A program made the position numbers and the translations under genes. A stretch of DNA of 64,000 nt, taken from positions 186,001 to 250,000 of the forward strand of contig AZLU01000022.1 in NCBI GenBank assembly GCA_002224055.1, read 5' to 3'. The notes below the pieces were generated by a model. It did no database searches, was not told the DNA's origin, and was given only the letters and a program-made list of their open reading frames with translations. Each line of letters starts with the position of its first letter. The first letter of the stretch is position 1. The DNA comes from Pezizomycotina sp. ARF18 (taxonomy: Eukaryota > Ascomycota). This document shows, in pieces, positions 1-11,429 of this stretch.

Positions 1-63
1 CGACAATCAACAAGCCAACTTCGTAATATACTTGACAAAAAAAATAAGCATAATAACACCTTG

Positions 64-416
64 ATGTCTCCCAGTTTCAAGAATCTGAGGCAATCGGCAG
101 CCAAAAAATTCCACGACATATCTGATTCCTTGTAAGTTCAAGGTGCTATGCTTATTTATTTATTTAATTGTTTTTATTTTATTTTATTTTTATTTTCCTT
201 GGCAATTTTGGACCCAATATCAATTTCAATTCTCGTCTCCCTTCTCTTTAACATCCCATCATCACCATTCCCTTCCCATTTTTTCTTATTCTCTTCAATT
301 ACCACCGTCAATCAAGATCCCTTCCTCTCTTTCCCTAGAGTCCAGTCGTTTCTTCCATCACCGGTCTTTACAGGTGGATTGATAGCTTCAAGTGGGTTCA
401 AGATACTACTCACTGA
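64..416 (+). CDS. Possible short two-exon ORF (36 aa), unrecognised
   Basis: The first exon (64-131) starts at an ATG and reads MSPSFKNLRQSAAKKFHDI before a clean GTAAGT donor at 132. The best acceptor is TTTACAG ending at 373. Joining there keeps the frame (phase 2) and reads LWIDSFKWVQDTTH to a TGA at 414-416. The N-terminus is basic and looks like a genuine fungal start, but the 242-nt intron is long for this window and no convincing branch site is seen. It may instead be the 5' exon of the next gene, or a fragment of a gene entering from the left edge. No family is recognised. Confidence 0.3.
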
Positions 417-716
417 ACACGCTGTTGCTCGATCACTGTTCTGTGGATGTGGTGGAAGTCTATTACTGCTACTCTTGCCCTTCTCTATTTTAACCTTTTG
501 ATCATCACCTCGACAAACTCTTTCTTTCTTCTCAAACACCAAAGTCTTTATCATTATTGTTTAAACTCTTTATCATCACTTTCTTATTTGTTTCCGTTTA
601 AGCTTTGACCTCTCGAAAACAAATGTCAAGCAACTCTTCTCCATCACCTCGAAGCAAGACACCTAAACTAACCACTTCTCAACCCCCTCATCCCCCTCTC
701 GCTGCAAATTTAACAA

Positions 717-2099
717 ATGCCACCAAAAAGGAAGGCGATGAAGGGACCGAAGCTTGAAAGGACACCGAAGCGCACGTCCCGCCGCCTCAGAGGCGAATCA
801 CCTACCGAAGAAGAAGAAGAAGAAGAAGGAGGAGCAGGAGCAGGAGAAGAACAGCTCCAAACCATCGAAGAAGCTACCGGTAGCTTGAACATCAGCATGG
901 AACAGCCGGAGAACAAACAGCCGGAGAACAAGAACAAGGCAGCCGCTCCGGACTCGGACGTCGAAATGGCAGAAGCGTACGAGACGGCGGACGAGGAAGC
1001 TGTCCCTGCCACTGTTGCTGCCGAAGAAGAGAAAGATGGGAAGAAGAAGAGAAGGAAGAGAATCAGCAAGCCAAAGAAGAACAAAACCAAGGAACCAACG
1101 AAAGCAACAGCAATAACGAAGTCAGCGGATGGGAGCCGTGGATGGACATGAGCCCCGCCGAATACCAGCAGCAGATCGCGCTGTACCAGAGCTTCCAGCG
1201 CCAGCAGATCATGAGGGACGTCCATGCGGTCGAGCAGGCTACCGCAGCGTCTACTGGGAAGAAGGAGCAGCAGCGTAAACCCGTCAGCAGGTCCAAGTCG
1301 GATACTCAGGCCGCTGGATCTTCGAAGCAGAAGGTCTCGGTTAGTATTTCTTCTCTATTCTAGCAAAAAAAAAAAAAGCCTTTTTTGCTAATGTTCGATT
1401 CTAGTCCACTCTGCCAATCCAACCACAGATCGCCCATCGATGTCCGCCCCATCCCTCCTCGACAGGACCTCCCTCCTCGACAGAGCCTCCATCTACGAAA
1501 GGACCCGCTGGGTAGGGCGCCGCCACTTCCAAGGCCCGGTCAACCGCTTCAGCCAGCTCACACCCCACGCACACTCGTCCCGCTCACCAGGCCTCCAAGC
1601 CTCCCACCACCGCACGCCCATCCCTCTCCAATCTATCCACCGGCCCGTACCCTCACCGATGCAATTACTCCTCTCCCCTCCAGCCCCCCCTCCCCGCCCC
1701 AACCTCTCCTCCCTCTTCGAGCGCCTCCAATCCCACCCTGCAACCCTACAACCTCCAACCCACGAACAATCCGCCCGCCACGACCCAACCATGCGCCTCG
1801 ACAAAAAAACAGGCGAATACCACTGCTACGTCCCCCTCGTCTACAGCAGCAAAAACCCAACACCGCCCTCTAAACACGACCGACCCGTTCTTTAACGTTT
1901 TTCCGGGCGCGAGTATGCCGCAGTTAAATGCGAACGGGTAGGTTATGATTGAAGGAAGAGGGAAGAGGTTGTTGATTATAATTTGCCGAAGGATTGGTGG
2001 ATGCAGTATTCGCAGGGTGGGCATGTTATGTTTTATGATGATGATGATGATGATGATGATGAGGAGGATGAGGACGATGATGAGGACGATGAGGAGTGA
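717..2099 (+). CDS. Nuclear-type acidic/proline-rich protein, unrecognised, frame-disrupted
   Basis: The start chosen is the ATG at 717 (MPPKRKAMKGPKLERTPKRT), a strongly basic nuclear-localisation-like N-terminus, followed by a Glu run and an acidic region. An ATG at 623 in another frame is an alternative. The frame moves near 1040 into a Gln/Asn-rich stretch that leads into GWEPWMDMSPAEYQQQIAL. An intron at 1340-1404 (GTTAGT donor, GCTAAT branch, CTAG acceptor) joins in phase 1 and gives KVSVHSANPTTDRPSMSAPS. A Pro/Ser/Arg-rich exon follows, with RLDKKTGEYHCYVPLVYSS near 1797-1850. Two further frame changes after ~1880 reach LPKDWWMQYSQGGHVMFY and an Asp/Glu tail ending at TGA 2097-2099. 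Intact splice sites and continuous coding character suggest base-level indels, not old decay. The protein is probably a nuclear or chromatin-associated factor by composition only. Confidence 0.55.
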
Positions 2100-3211
2100 G
2101 CGTTGGGAATTGGTGATGGTTATTACTACGGGTATTTCTATTAGCTTTTCTTACATTGGCGTTTTCATTATGTCAAAAAAAGGGCGGATTCACAAGAAAA
2201 CATTACAAATTAGTTATTATTTAATGCTTTCATCCATTTTTTGCTTGCCTTTCCTTTTTTTTTTTTTATAATAAAATATCTCTTCGTGGAAAGCTCTCGG
2301 TACAGCAAGCACCAACCAAGCAGAAGTCTTTCTTCGGGTTTAATATCACGATCTTTCATTATTAATACATTTGCTAGACACACCGTGAAAATACTAGTGC
2401 TCCCTAGATTTTTTTTTTTGTTTGACAAGAAGCTTCTAGAGCTGCTCTGCTCACCCGACATTCAGGGGAGGGGGTTATCTCCCCAAATTCGCCAGTTTGA
2501 CATAAACGTCGAAAGGACAAGTCTAGGAAAAGGTGTTGTAGGATATTCTGGATACACAGAGAATGAGGAGATAGATCTGGAAAACCTCTAAGTTCCCAAA
2601 TGTATGGAAGGAGAGAGACTTATGGCGAATGTTTGCTTATATCTTACCTTCTTATTATTGTAAACCTCTTCTTCTTCTTGTAATAACTCGTCAATGAAGA
2701 TATTGGTTACTACAGGTCTTCCTTCCTTTTCTTTCTCCTTGGTCTTTTCCTTTTTATTTTTATTTTTTTTATTTCCAAGTTGTTATGTCAAAGTTAACGT
2801 CAAATTTCGAGTTCTTGTTGCAGTCTTTTTTTTTTTTTTTTTTTTTCTTCTACTTTCTAATATCTTTCCTACTACTACTAGACAAAACCCTACCAACCTC
2901 ATAAACCAATTCCCACGATACCTCAAAATTCTTCAACACCAAACAGACCATTTCCTCCCCTTCACGAACAGTCGGCCTTGCTTCTTTCCAACTTTTTTCA
3001 CTCCGCTACCCAATCTTTACCGATACTCAATCTTTCACCACCTCCTCAGCTGCCACGAAGTGATACCTTTTCACTCGTCTGTCGAAATACCGTCTGCTCT
3101 ACCATTCCTACTATAAGCTCTCCAATCAAAAGTCGCTCGAGAAAGCACCAACAGCAGCAACTACAAAAAGCCCTCCAACAGACACCTCCAAATATCACCA
3201 CATACCGCAAG
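2100..3211. other. Intergenic, low-complexity; no gene seen
   Basis: AT-rich sequence with T runs (T21 at 2826-2846) and pyrimidine-rich stretches. It probably holds the 3' flank of the upstream gene and the promoter and 5' UTR of the next. The short frames here are pyrimidine-tract artefacts. Confidence 0.5.
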
Positions 3212-3925
3212 ATGTAAGCCCTCTTCCCTCCTTCCTCCTCCTCCTTCCATTCCCCCCATCCCCCCCCCCCCCCCTCTTCTTCCATTCAATCACTAATTCT
3301 ATACGAAGGTGCCACTGCCTCTACCACCACTCCTCCTGCGGCCACCGCTCCACAACGCGCTACTACCCCGACACGTCCACCGCTACATCTGCCACAACCC
3401 CCAATGCGAAATCATAGCAACCGAAGTAGCGGTCGACGGTTGTGTACGAGTTGTTTTTTGGTCGATTTGGAGGGGAATAAGGAGTGCCTTGGGATTGTTA
3501 AGAGAAGAGGGAGAGGGGGAGAGGGTTAAGATGGGGATGTTAGGGGGGTTTGGGAGGGACGGGGAGGGAATAAAGGGGGGGTTGGGTTGAAGAGTGAAGA
3601 GGGGAAAGAAGGGGTTAGTAGGGATTGGGGGAAGAGGGGAGTGGTGAGGTTAAGAGGGATGAGGAGGGTGATGTGGATATGACGGTGCGTTGGTGAGGGA
3701 TGTGGAGGAGAATAGGGTTGTGGTTATCAGGGAGAGTTTGGGAGCGGATGTTCATCTGAACGAAAGAACGAAAAGAAGGAGAAGGAGGGGAGCAGGAAGA
3801 AGGTTACGGAGACGGATCTAAAAAGTGCAGCGGCCAAAAACATCAGCGGAGACGCCGGTGATAAAGAGAACATGATACCGCAGGAAGGCGTCGACTTTGA
3901 GATGCTGATGGAGGAGGAGGTCTAA
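3212..3925 (+). CDS. Small Cys/His-rich putative zinc-binding protein with CGH motif, frame-disrupted
   Basis: AT at 3212-3213 followed by GTAAGC, and an AAG acceptor ending at 3308, rebuild a split ATG and give MCHCLYHHSSCGHRSTTRYY. That is the 'MC...Y..CGH' opening common to a family of small fungal proteins of unknown function. The branch candidate is CACTAATTC and the intron is 95 nt. In neighbouring frames follow YICHNPQCEIIATEVAVDG and then LCTSCFLVDLEGNKECLGIV, so the Cys pairs (CxC, CGH, CHNPQC, CTSC) suggest one or two zinc sites spread over three frames. A Gly/Arg-rich stretch leads to a Lys/Glu-rich tail ending DFEMLMEEEV and TAA (3923-3925). At least three frame changes are needed. 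The family resemblance is from memory of the motif; the function is unknown. Confidence 0.5.
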
Positions 3926-6900
3926 CTTGTTTCCAAGAAAAAAAAAGTTGTGATAAATATTAGATAGCCATCCATGTGGAGAGATATTTAGATGGAGATA
4001 CCCTTTGGTTATGAATTTTTTTTCTCTTTCTACTTATTTCATGAGGAATTTTCACAATGGGGAACACTTCACGGATGGGATATCACATAGAATCACTGGG
4101 AGGATAAGGTCATGGAGTTACAATTTTCATTCTGAGTTTGGGAATTTATAGTACAATTTCGCAAAGTTCTAACTAAACTTATATTATTGAGCTTTTTCTG
4201 CAGAGCTTTCCAAATAAATTTATAATAGCACTTCACCTCAACACTCAGGTCTCTCTTTTTTTAGTCAACGATTCCAAGGCCATTATGTTGCGTTTGCGTT
4301 TATTGATTTTGCGTGCGTTCTATGCAGCGGTGCGGTCGGTGTACTGACTACACCGCTAGCTTACGTATCTGACCCAGTGGAACCACATAGTCATTGCTAC
4401 TATGTTGTCTCGGGTCGCTTGCTGTCTGGTGCGAATAACAGATAATAGGTTTTACGTAGCTTGCTCCTGAAGAACTTTTCCCCAGCTTTTAAAAGAAATG
4501 GTTTTCAAAACAACCGTTATCGTCGTGCCCTACCACTCGTTCTCTATCGTCTCTAACGGCAAGCCGTACTCGCCTAATGCAATTGCATATCAATAATGTC
4601 AGAGAGAAACTAGCGGGTGTTTTAGCTATCCGAAATAGCTTCTCCCGTTGTGCAGATAATTCCTTATGTCATTGACGAAGGTGCAGCGTGGCATATCTGA
4701 AGGGATCGTGGGCAGCTGCTAGGAGAGTTTAATCTATGTATCCTAGCGCTTCTCGTGGTGGAAGTTCTATCGGATGAGCAAAGCTCGCGCGTGAACGGAA
4801 TTTAGAATGCGTTAGTTGAATTATCTGTCGGCTCTTGGTGACTCCCTTCTTCTCAACAGTAGTCTGTAGAATTTTTGGTAGGTGAGTTCAGAACGTTCTG
4901 CTTTTTTTTTCCCCCAAGTATCATGTTCGTGTTCCTCAGTTGAAATAGCTCGGGACCTCTGTACTTCTTCCCGGCGGCAAAGTCGTGGCCACCACTTTCA
5001 GTAAATATCAATCGTTTCCGGTGTTTTCAGGGTTAGAATTAGTATACGTGTGCATCGCAATAGCGGAAACGCTGTATCTTTTGCGTCTATCACACGCCTT
5101 GCGCATTGGAGTTCCATTATCACCGTTGTTGCTCGTGTTAGGCGTTGAGCTTCGGTTAGTACACAATCTGCTTGCTTGACCTCGTACTAATCGTATTATT
5201 TGTGCTTAATATCGTGGCTTTATGGCAAATGTTTCGGGAAGGAGGTTAATCAGTTGTCCGATTATGCTCTTTCTCTTCCTACAAGAAGAGTTTATATGTG
5301 ATACGGATCTTTCAGCTTATCACAACAATGCTGGATGAAGCTGAGTTACAACATAGATGGTGAGGCGCTTGTAGAATAGAGTTATTTTGAGTACGGTATA
5401 CTACATTCCTGCGTAAGCTTATATATACTGTTCTGTTTGTTCTTGGTTGGGCTTAACAAAAAACGGGAACCACGCAATCTGATGTTAATGAAGAATCATA
5501 GGGTGAGTTTCCGGCTTCCTAGCTGCGTATTTCTTGATAGGGAGGGGCGTGGCAGTCATTGGTTTTCAAGGGAGCTACGAAACATTGCCACGCTCAGACT
5601 GCCATAACTCTTTATGAGTAATCCTCGTTTCTCCTGACACGAAGCGTGTCCGGTTGTAGTGTGGGCTTTGTACGTGTACCTGTAAAAGAAAAATATCCCC
5701 TATGCGGTACGTAGTCGTGGTAATACAACTGCTAGATTATATCTCGTTGCGATTTCGACGTCGATATATTTTCTGTTGCCTTTTTGCTCTGTACTGTCGG
5801 CCTGTTGTCCGCTTTGATTGAGACGTTCTATCATGATTGTAGAATGACTTCTAATGCAAAATCTCATCTGCGTCTAGATTAAATGACTCCAAAGTCACGT
5901 TGTCGTAGTACTTGCGAAGTCGAATATGTGCTCCCTCCATATCCCCTCCGGCTTCTAGTATGGTGGTTGCGTTTGCGGATCATAGAAAACAAAGTAGATG
6001 GCTTTTTATCATTTAAAGGTATCCCTCGCTGATTGCAGGTTTGAGTAGTAAAATATGGCTCCTGCAGAATGGTCGTGATGACATACCGAAAAGGTTTCGA
6101 GAGGTGGCTAGTTGTCAGAGCACCGTGTATATAAGGGACCTTGTTCCCCCTATCCATCTCCATGGACATCTACATACATCAATCTACACATCGAACTCTC
6201 ACATCTTCCAGCATTCCAACACTAGTAATGCAGACTATGATTCTGACAGTTTCGTCCCCACACCGCAAAGATCTATCGAGAGTCCAGGTACGAAAGCTGG
6301 AAGAGGTTACTTGGCTTATAACCCGAGTCCTCGAGACTTAATCCGTTTCGGCAGTAGTCTTTATGATCCCTGGCGATGGTTAAGAAGACCTTTATCCTTC
6401 TCGAACAATCCCAGGGGATTACTACATGGCTTCAAACAATCTCGCCGCTTGGAATATCCGAGAGACGTAATTACGACGATATTTCTTTCCAAAAATATGA
6501 ATCGTCGACTCACGTAAAGAATTCACGTTTCAATTCATAGTGACTTTGAGTATAGTAAAAGCGGTGCCAAGTCGATGTATTTTTCTTCCTTCTTTTTTTT
6601 GCACCTGGCGTTATAATTCGCCTGAGGACATACTAAAGTAGTTACTAATAAATCCCCTGTAAAAATGTCGGTAGATTGATATATCAAAGCGTCAGCGACA
6701 GGTAGCTAGTAGTGTTGTCAATATACGCTGGCGTGTTCCCGTACACCGCTTTCCCAATTTCCAGACGAGTAGTTCGAAAAAGATTATTATTGTGGTAACT
6801 GGTAGCTGCAACCAGTCTGCTCTCTATCACAGGTGTATATGAATCTGTACACGGTTGTAGCAGTTGCATATCAGTAAGCGACAAGGTCGGCGCTAACTTT

Positions 6901-9900
6901 TGCTATCCAAAGCGAGCTCCGGCGCTGTGCCAATTTTACTTATGTAGCCAACGAAGGGGCCGTGCGACAAACGAAGGATCGCGAGCTGCTGCTAAGAATG
7001 CAACTTATGTGCTCGCGTTTTTGTGATTTTCATCCGCTGTCTCGTAAATTTGATCTTTTAATAGTTTGTACAGTTTGAGTGACAGGATTAAAAACACCTT
7101 TATCATCTCCATAATCCCTACCGACTAGCCACACGGCTTTAAAATATCTCGCGAACTGTAAGTAATAGTATAATATACGCACGGAGGACGTTTTCAGGAA
7201 ATATCACTTCCTCCCAGCTGACCAGAATGTATTCACGTTTCGAATTATTGCGGTCTCGAGTATCGTAAAGCAGGACGGAGGATGGGTTATTTTTCTTTCA
7301 CTTTCTGACGTTATACTTCCGCTAAGTAGCTACTTATGAATCCCTCTGCAAGAACTTTGAGATGTAGACGTATCAAAAACGTCAGCGATGTGTGGCTGGT
7401 CGCGTAGTTTTATGGACGCAAACGAGCTCCGGCGCGAACTTCTAAAGAGTATCTGAGTAGTCTCTTGGGCGAGGGACAGGGAAAAGCTCATTTGACGTAC
7501 GGTCTCCCGGGAAGCCATCCTTCAACGATTTATGTGGCGTAGCAGAACGTCGCGCTAAAAATTGGATTTTGAAAGATATCTCAAGGGACTTCCTTGTTGA
7601 CTAAAATATGTCGAGATGTCTATAATTCTCTATGACGAAGTCGCGGCTAATACTTTGAGAGAATATCAAGCGTTCGAGAATGCCATCCACCTCTCAAAAT
7701 TGTCACTAGATTAGGTCAGTGATAGGAACTTTGCATCTTCCGTGCATATTGTAGACATCGCACATCTACGTTCCTCTATCCGCAAGTGCCCGATGGTTCG
7801 ATTTGAACTCCGCTTCATATCGTGCTCCGGTGGATTAGAGTAAGCGGTTGCAAGGATACTTCGCACGTAATATGGCCGCTAGCTGTTGCCCAAGAAACTT
7901 CAATCGGTTATCTTTCGGTTCGTTCTACTTGAGAAGAAAGGTTTATAAACGGTGCGCATCTCCGCCTGATTACGATAGCGATGTATGAAGTCTGGTTGCA
8001 GAGCGAAAGAACGGCGCCTATGATGTAGATTCCTTCTCTCGTACATGGTGCTATGTCCTCTACTTGGGCTTGCATTCGCTATCGCGTTTGTAGTCATTTG
8101 TTTAATAGCAAAAGGTTACTATGTTTCGTAGAATCGATAGACATTGAACCTTGAAATTCCTTGAGCATGCGAATACGCCGTTTCCTTGTATGTGGTTTCA
8201 GGCAACTGGTTGGTTGGAACATATTTTGTAGACGTTGTCACCCACTAACTAAAATGCCTAGTCGATAATCTTGCATTCTTGAGGAACCGTTATGACTTTT
8301 ATGATGAGATGAGGTGCGTCCAGTGTGGTAGTATAGAGCTTCTACGAATTAGTGGAAGAATATCGTCCCACTCTCCCTGAATTCGAAATCTAGCAATACA
8401 TCCGGCTACTGCCATATCGCGCCTCATTCTCAAGCCGAAATAGGTCTTTATTCGCCATCATTTTCGCCTCGTGCGGCGTTCTATGTTGCCATTTTTCAAG
8501 CATCTAAAAATTGTATCCGGAGGGCTTCGCGGACGTGCCTCTTCAATTATCACATAGCTCTAATTGAGGCGCTTTGAAATATCGAATGGTCACTCTACAT
8601 CGTTGTGGATTTAGAATCCCTCGATACTCGGGAAGGGCAGAAATTAATTGATATCGCCGCACATCGCATCGAAGATTGATTTACGCTTATCATTCCGACA
8701 TCAAAAGCTTCAGATGACTCAGTATGAGGACATGAAAAACATCTCGGGTGATTCGGCTAGGTATCGGCTAAGGCGTTTGGGGTACGCGTACAATTACGCC
8801 CGAAACCTTGAAATAAATGTAGAAAAGTGAGTGCACTGGTGATCTTTGCCTACTTACAGTATCAATCGGGAGATGTTCTTGGTCCAGATTGAAATAGTTC
8901 TACGATATGAAGGCTTCCACGCAATTGTTGGAAAGTTATCCTTTCCAGGTCACTTTAGCAATGAGTTTGAATCTGTTTATGTAATTTTCCTTCGGCATCG
9001 ACTCCAGACGTTATGCGAAATCTTTTCATATTCATGGCGGGACATTGCATTATGTCTTCGAGTTCAGTCGCATATCATCATGATTCTTTTTTGAGATGCT
9101 TCGAGGCTCGATGGCGCTTCTTTCGATGCGATGGGATGAGTGGACTATTATACAACGCTGCGCCTGGCAGTTATTATATTATCGTTAATTCCCTACTCAG
9201 GAACAATAGAATTGAAATCGTAGACGGATACAGATATCAATCTTTGTTATCTTCGTAGTCTTGTTGATCGTCGTGAATACGAAAATAAAATTCATTGTCT
9301 AAATATATTCTTTAACCTGGCCTCAAAAGAATGCTATATACTATCGGTAGGGATCACATCGTGTTAGAAGCTATGATTGACTCTCGCGTTGGGACCTACG
9401 AAAATTGCAATAGGCGCCAGAAATCGAACTTCTTAGATGGTAGAAGATGAAGATCTCGTTGATTCCTATAGGCTGTCAAAGCAATAGTAATGTGTAGACC
9501 GGCAAACAGGCACGAAATCAAAGCCCAGGCAAAAGCTTTACTATAATTCCCCGGTTCTATGCGTGGTGCGGTTGATAGTTTCTTTCGCTACACTTCGTTT
9601 TCCATTGCTAATTATATGGGCGATTCTGGTTATCCCCCTCTCCTGAAAAAGAAATTTATCCTTTTGTATTCTTCATTCCCCAATTATTACTTTATCAAAA
9701 GACTTTGCCCTGGAATAAATAAATTATGACGAGCTTTAAATGCGTAGGAGTACTCGTGTGGTGGTCTTGAATTTTTAAAACCACGCTCGGTAGCCTTTCT
9801 TTCTTTCTTTCTTTTCAGTAGCTTAATATGACTCGTTCGGCATGATGTAGATCTATATTCCGTCACTGTTGTAGCATCGGCAATATAAAATCGAGACGCG

Positions 9901-11362
9901 CTCCAAGATCCACTGCGCTATCGACGTAGTACGTCTGATATGGAAAATATAGCTCCAGACCGCCCATGACCCACTGTCTAGCAAATCGACCGCGCGCTCG
10001 AAGAATATTTTCATGTTTTTCGCAAGACCTGGCCTTATTCATAACAGTATTTTACGTACCTATTATCCTTCGTCTTCGATGGATGTATAGACTCAAATAC
10101 CAGATGGGGCGCTAATTTTCATATGAGGCGTCTGGATTGGTGGATCGGAAAGGAAGTGATTTACGTTTTGGTGCGCAACGACACGATCTAATAATATCGT
10201 CGTAGCTCGCACCAAAAAGTAAAGGTCGCATTCGATGGCTATATGGATTGCTTTATTGGGGCTTAGCGTTTTACAGTGAACGGCCAGCCGCTACTATCCT
10301 AATCAAGCGTGGGAAAATGCCCCTAGTGTTTTTTTATGTTAGCCACGTCTACTATGTTCTCGAAACAGTCCATTATTTTGACCGCCTTGACGTTCCAGCT
10401 GAATACATTGTGCGCTTTCGTGACATATCGGTTGCTTTTGATGCAAGGTCGTAATCAAAACCTAAGTCACCATTCCTAAGGATTGACATACCTCTTATCA
10501 GACGTATCCGCCTACGATGATATTCAGCGGTCGCGGGAAACATAATAGTGACTTGATTCTAACCTGCTAACCTTTACCAGGGAACTATTATAAGACGGGA
10601 GACCTCAGCATTCGTAAATATTACGCTCATATAAGAAACACCTTTACACATCCATTGTCTACTGAATAGAATGCAGGTATATGGCGCGAGACACAAATTC
10701 CTTGAGCAAAATATCGTCCTCCAGCTCCTTATTAATTATTTATCGAAGGCGGCCTCAAAGTTCGTTATGGTTGTGGATCCGGCCGCGCTTTATTATTTTT
10801 CAACTTGTTTGTTCAATGGAATTCTATACGATATATCGATATCTGCTCTTCTTGAATAAGTTTGCTAAAGTGCAATATGGGATGAGGTGAGCAACGGTGT
10901 CTCGTGAGAGATGTTCAATATATATTGGGAGGTCTCTTCGAAGGTTTCTGATATTCATAAACCCCTTCTATGCCATGGGTATTAGCGTTGTTGCTGGTTG
11001 TATCACTCGACCCCTCCAAGGAGCTCTAAAAGGATTTTTGAAGAACCTCGAACTCAGGCACTGTTTGCTTCTATAGAATACTATTCACAGCCGTGATATG
11101 TTTTTTCATGAGTTTGGTCAGTGTTCTAATCCGGCAGTACTGGATCAAAAGCGTTTCGTCGGATCTAGAAACGCTGTTTGGCACACATAATGGATGGCGT
11201 TGAGTTCGACGAGAAGCTATTTGTTGGCTGGTTTATTCATTTTAGGCGTTAGTTATTTGCTTGCTTGCTAAGTGCTAAGTGGAGAGAAGCATAGTCTCGT
11301 CGGACGCTCCTGCCACATTTCTATTTAAAGGAAGCATAGATTAGGTTAATTAAGGTACTGGC

Positions 11363-11363
<1 letters not shown>
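3926..11363. other. Long gene-free accessory stretch
   Basis: About 7.4 kb on either strand shows no coding frame with convincing protein character, and no RNA gene was recognised. Base composition is mixed, with many CpG and TpA steps, so it is not RIP-mutated like the copia element at 36-42 kb. It contains an old direct repeat (listed separately) and scattered GTRAGT-like and CTRAC-like motifs too sparse to build a gene from. It may be old, diverged mobile-element or gene debris. Confidence 0.45.
6385..7420. repeat. Diverged tandem direct repeat, period ~0.7 kb
   Basis: Two copies, about 6385-6740 and 7087-7420, align by eye along their length. Matching landmarks are ACCTTTATC...TC at 6390 and 7098, TTCACGTTTC at 6522 and 7231, TATTTTTCTT at about 6577 and 7290, and TATCAAA-CGTCAGCGA at 6682 and 7371. 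Spacing drifts from ~707 to ~681 bp, so indels have accumulated. Neither copy codes for anything recognisable. A fainter relative of the following sequence may lie near 4600-4720. Confidence 0.5.

Positions 11364-11396
<33 letters not shown>
11364..11396. repeat. T33 homopolymer
   Basis: An uninterrupted run of 33 T immediately upstream of the large coding remnant at 11.43 kb. True length is uncertain because such runs are poorly resolved by sequencing. Confidence 0.9.
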
Positions 11397-11397
<1 letters not shown>

Positions 11398-11429
11398 GTG
11401 TCTATTTATGTTTTCATGTTCTAAAGCTA

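Noticed and set aside
710-1225. 171-codon minus-strand open frame
   Set aside because: It is the complement of the Glu/Lys-rich exon of the + strand gene; Ser/Phe/Leu runs mirror GAA/AAG repeats.
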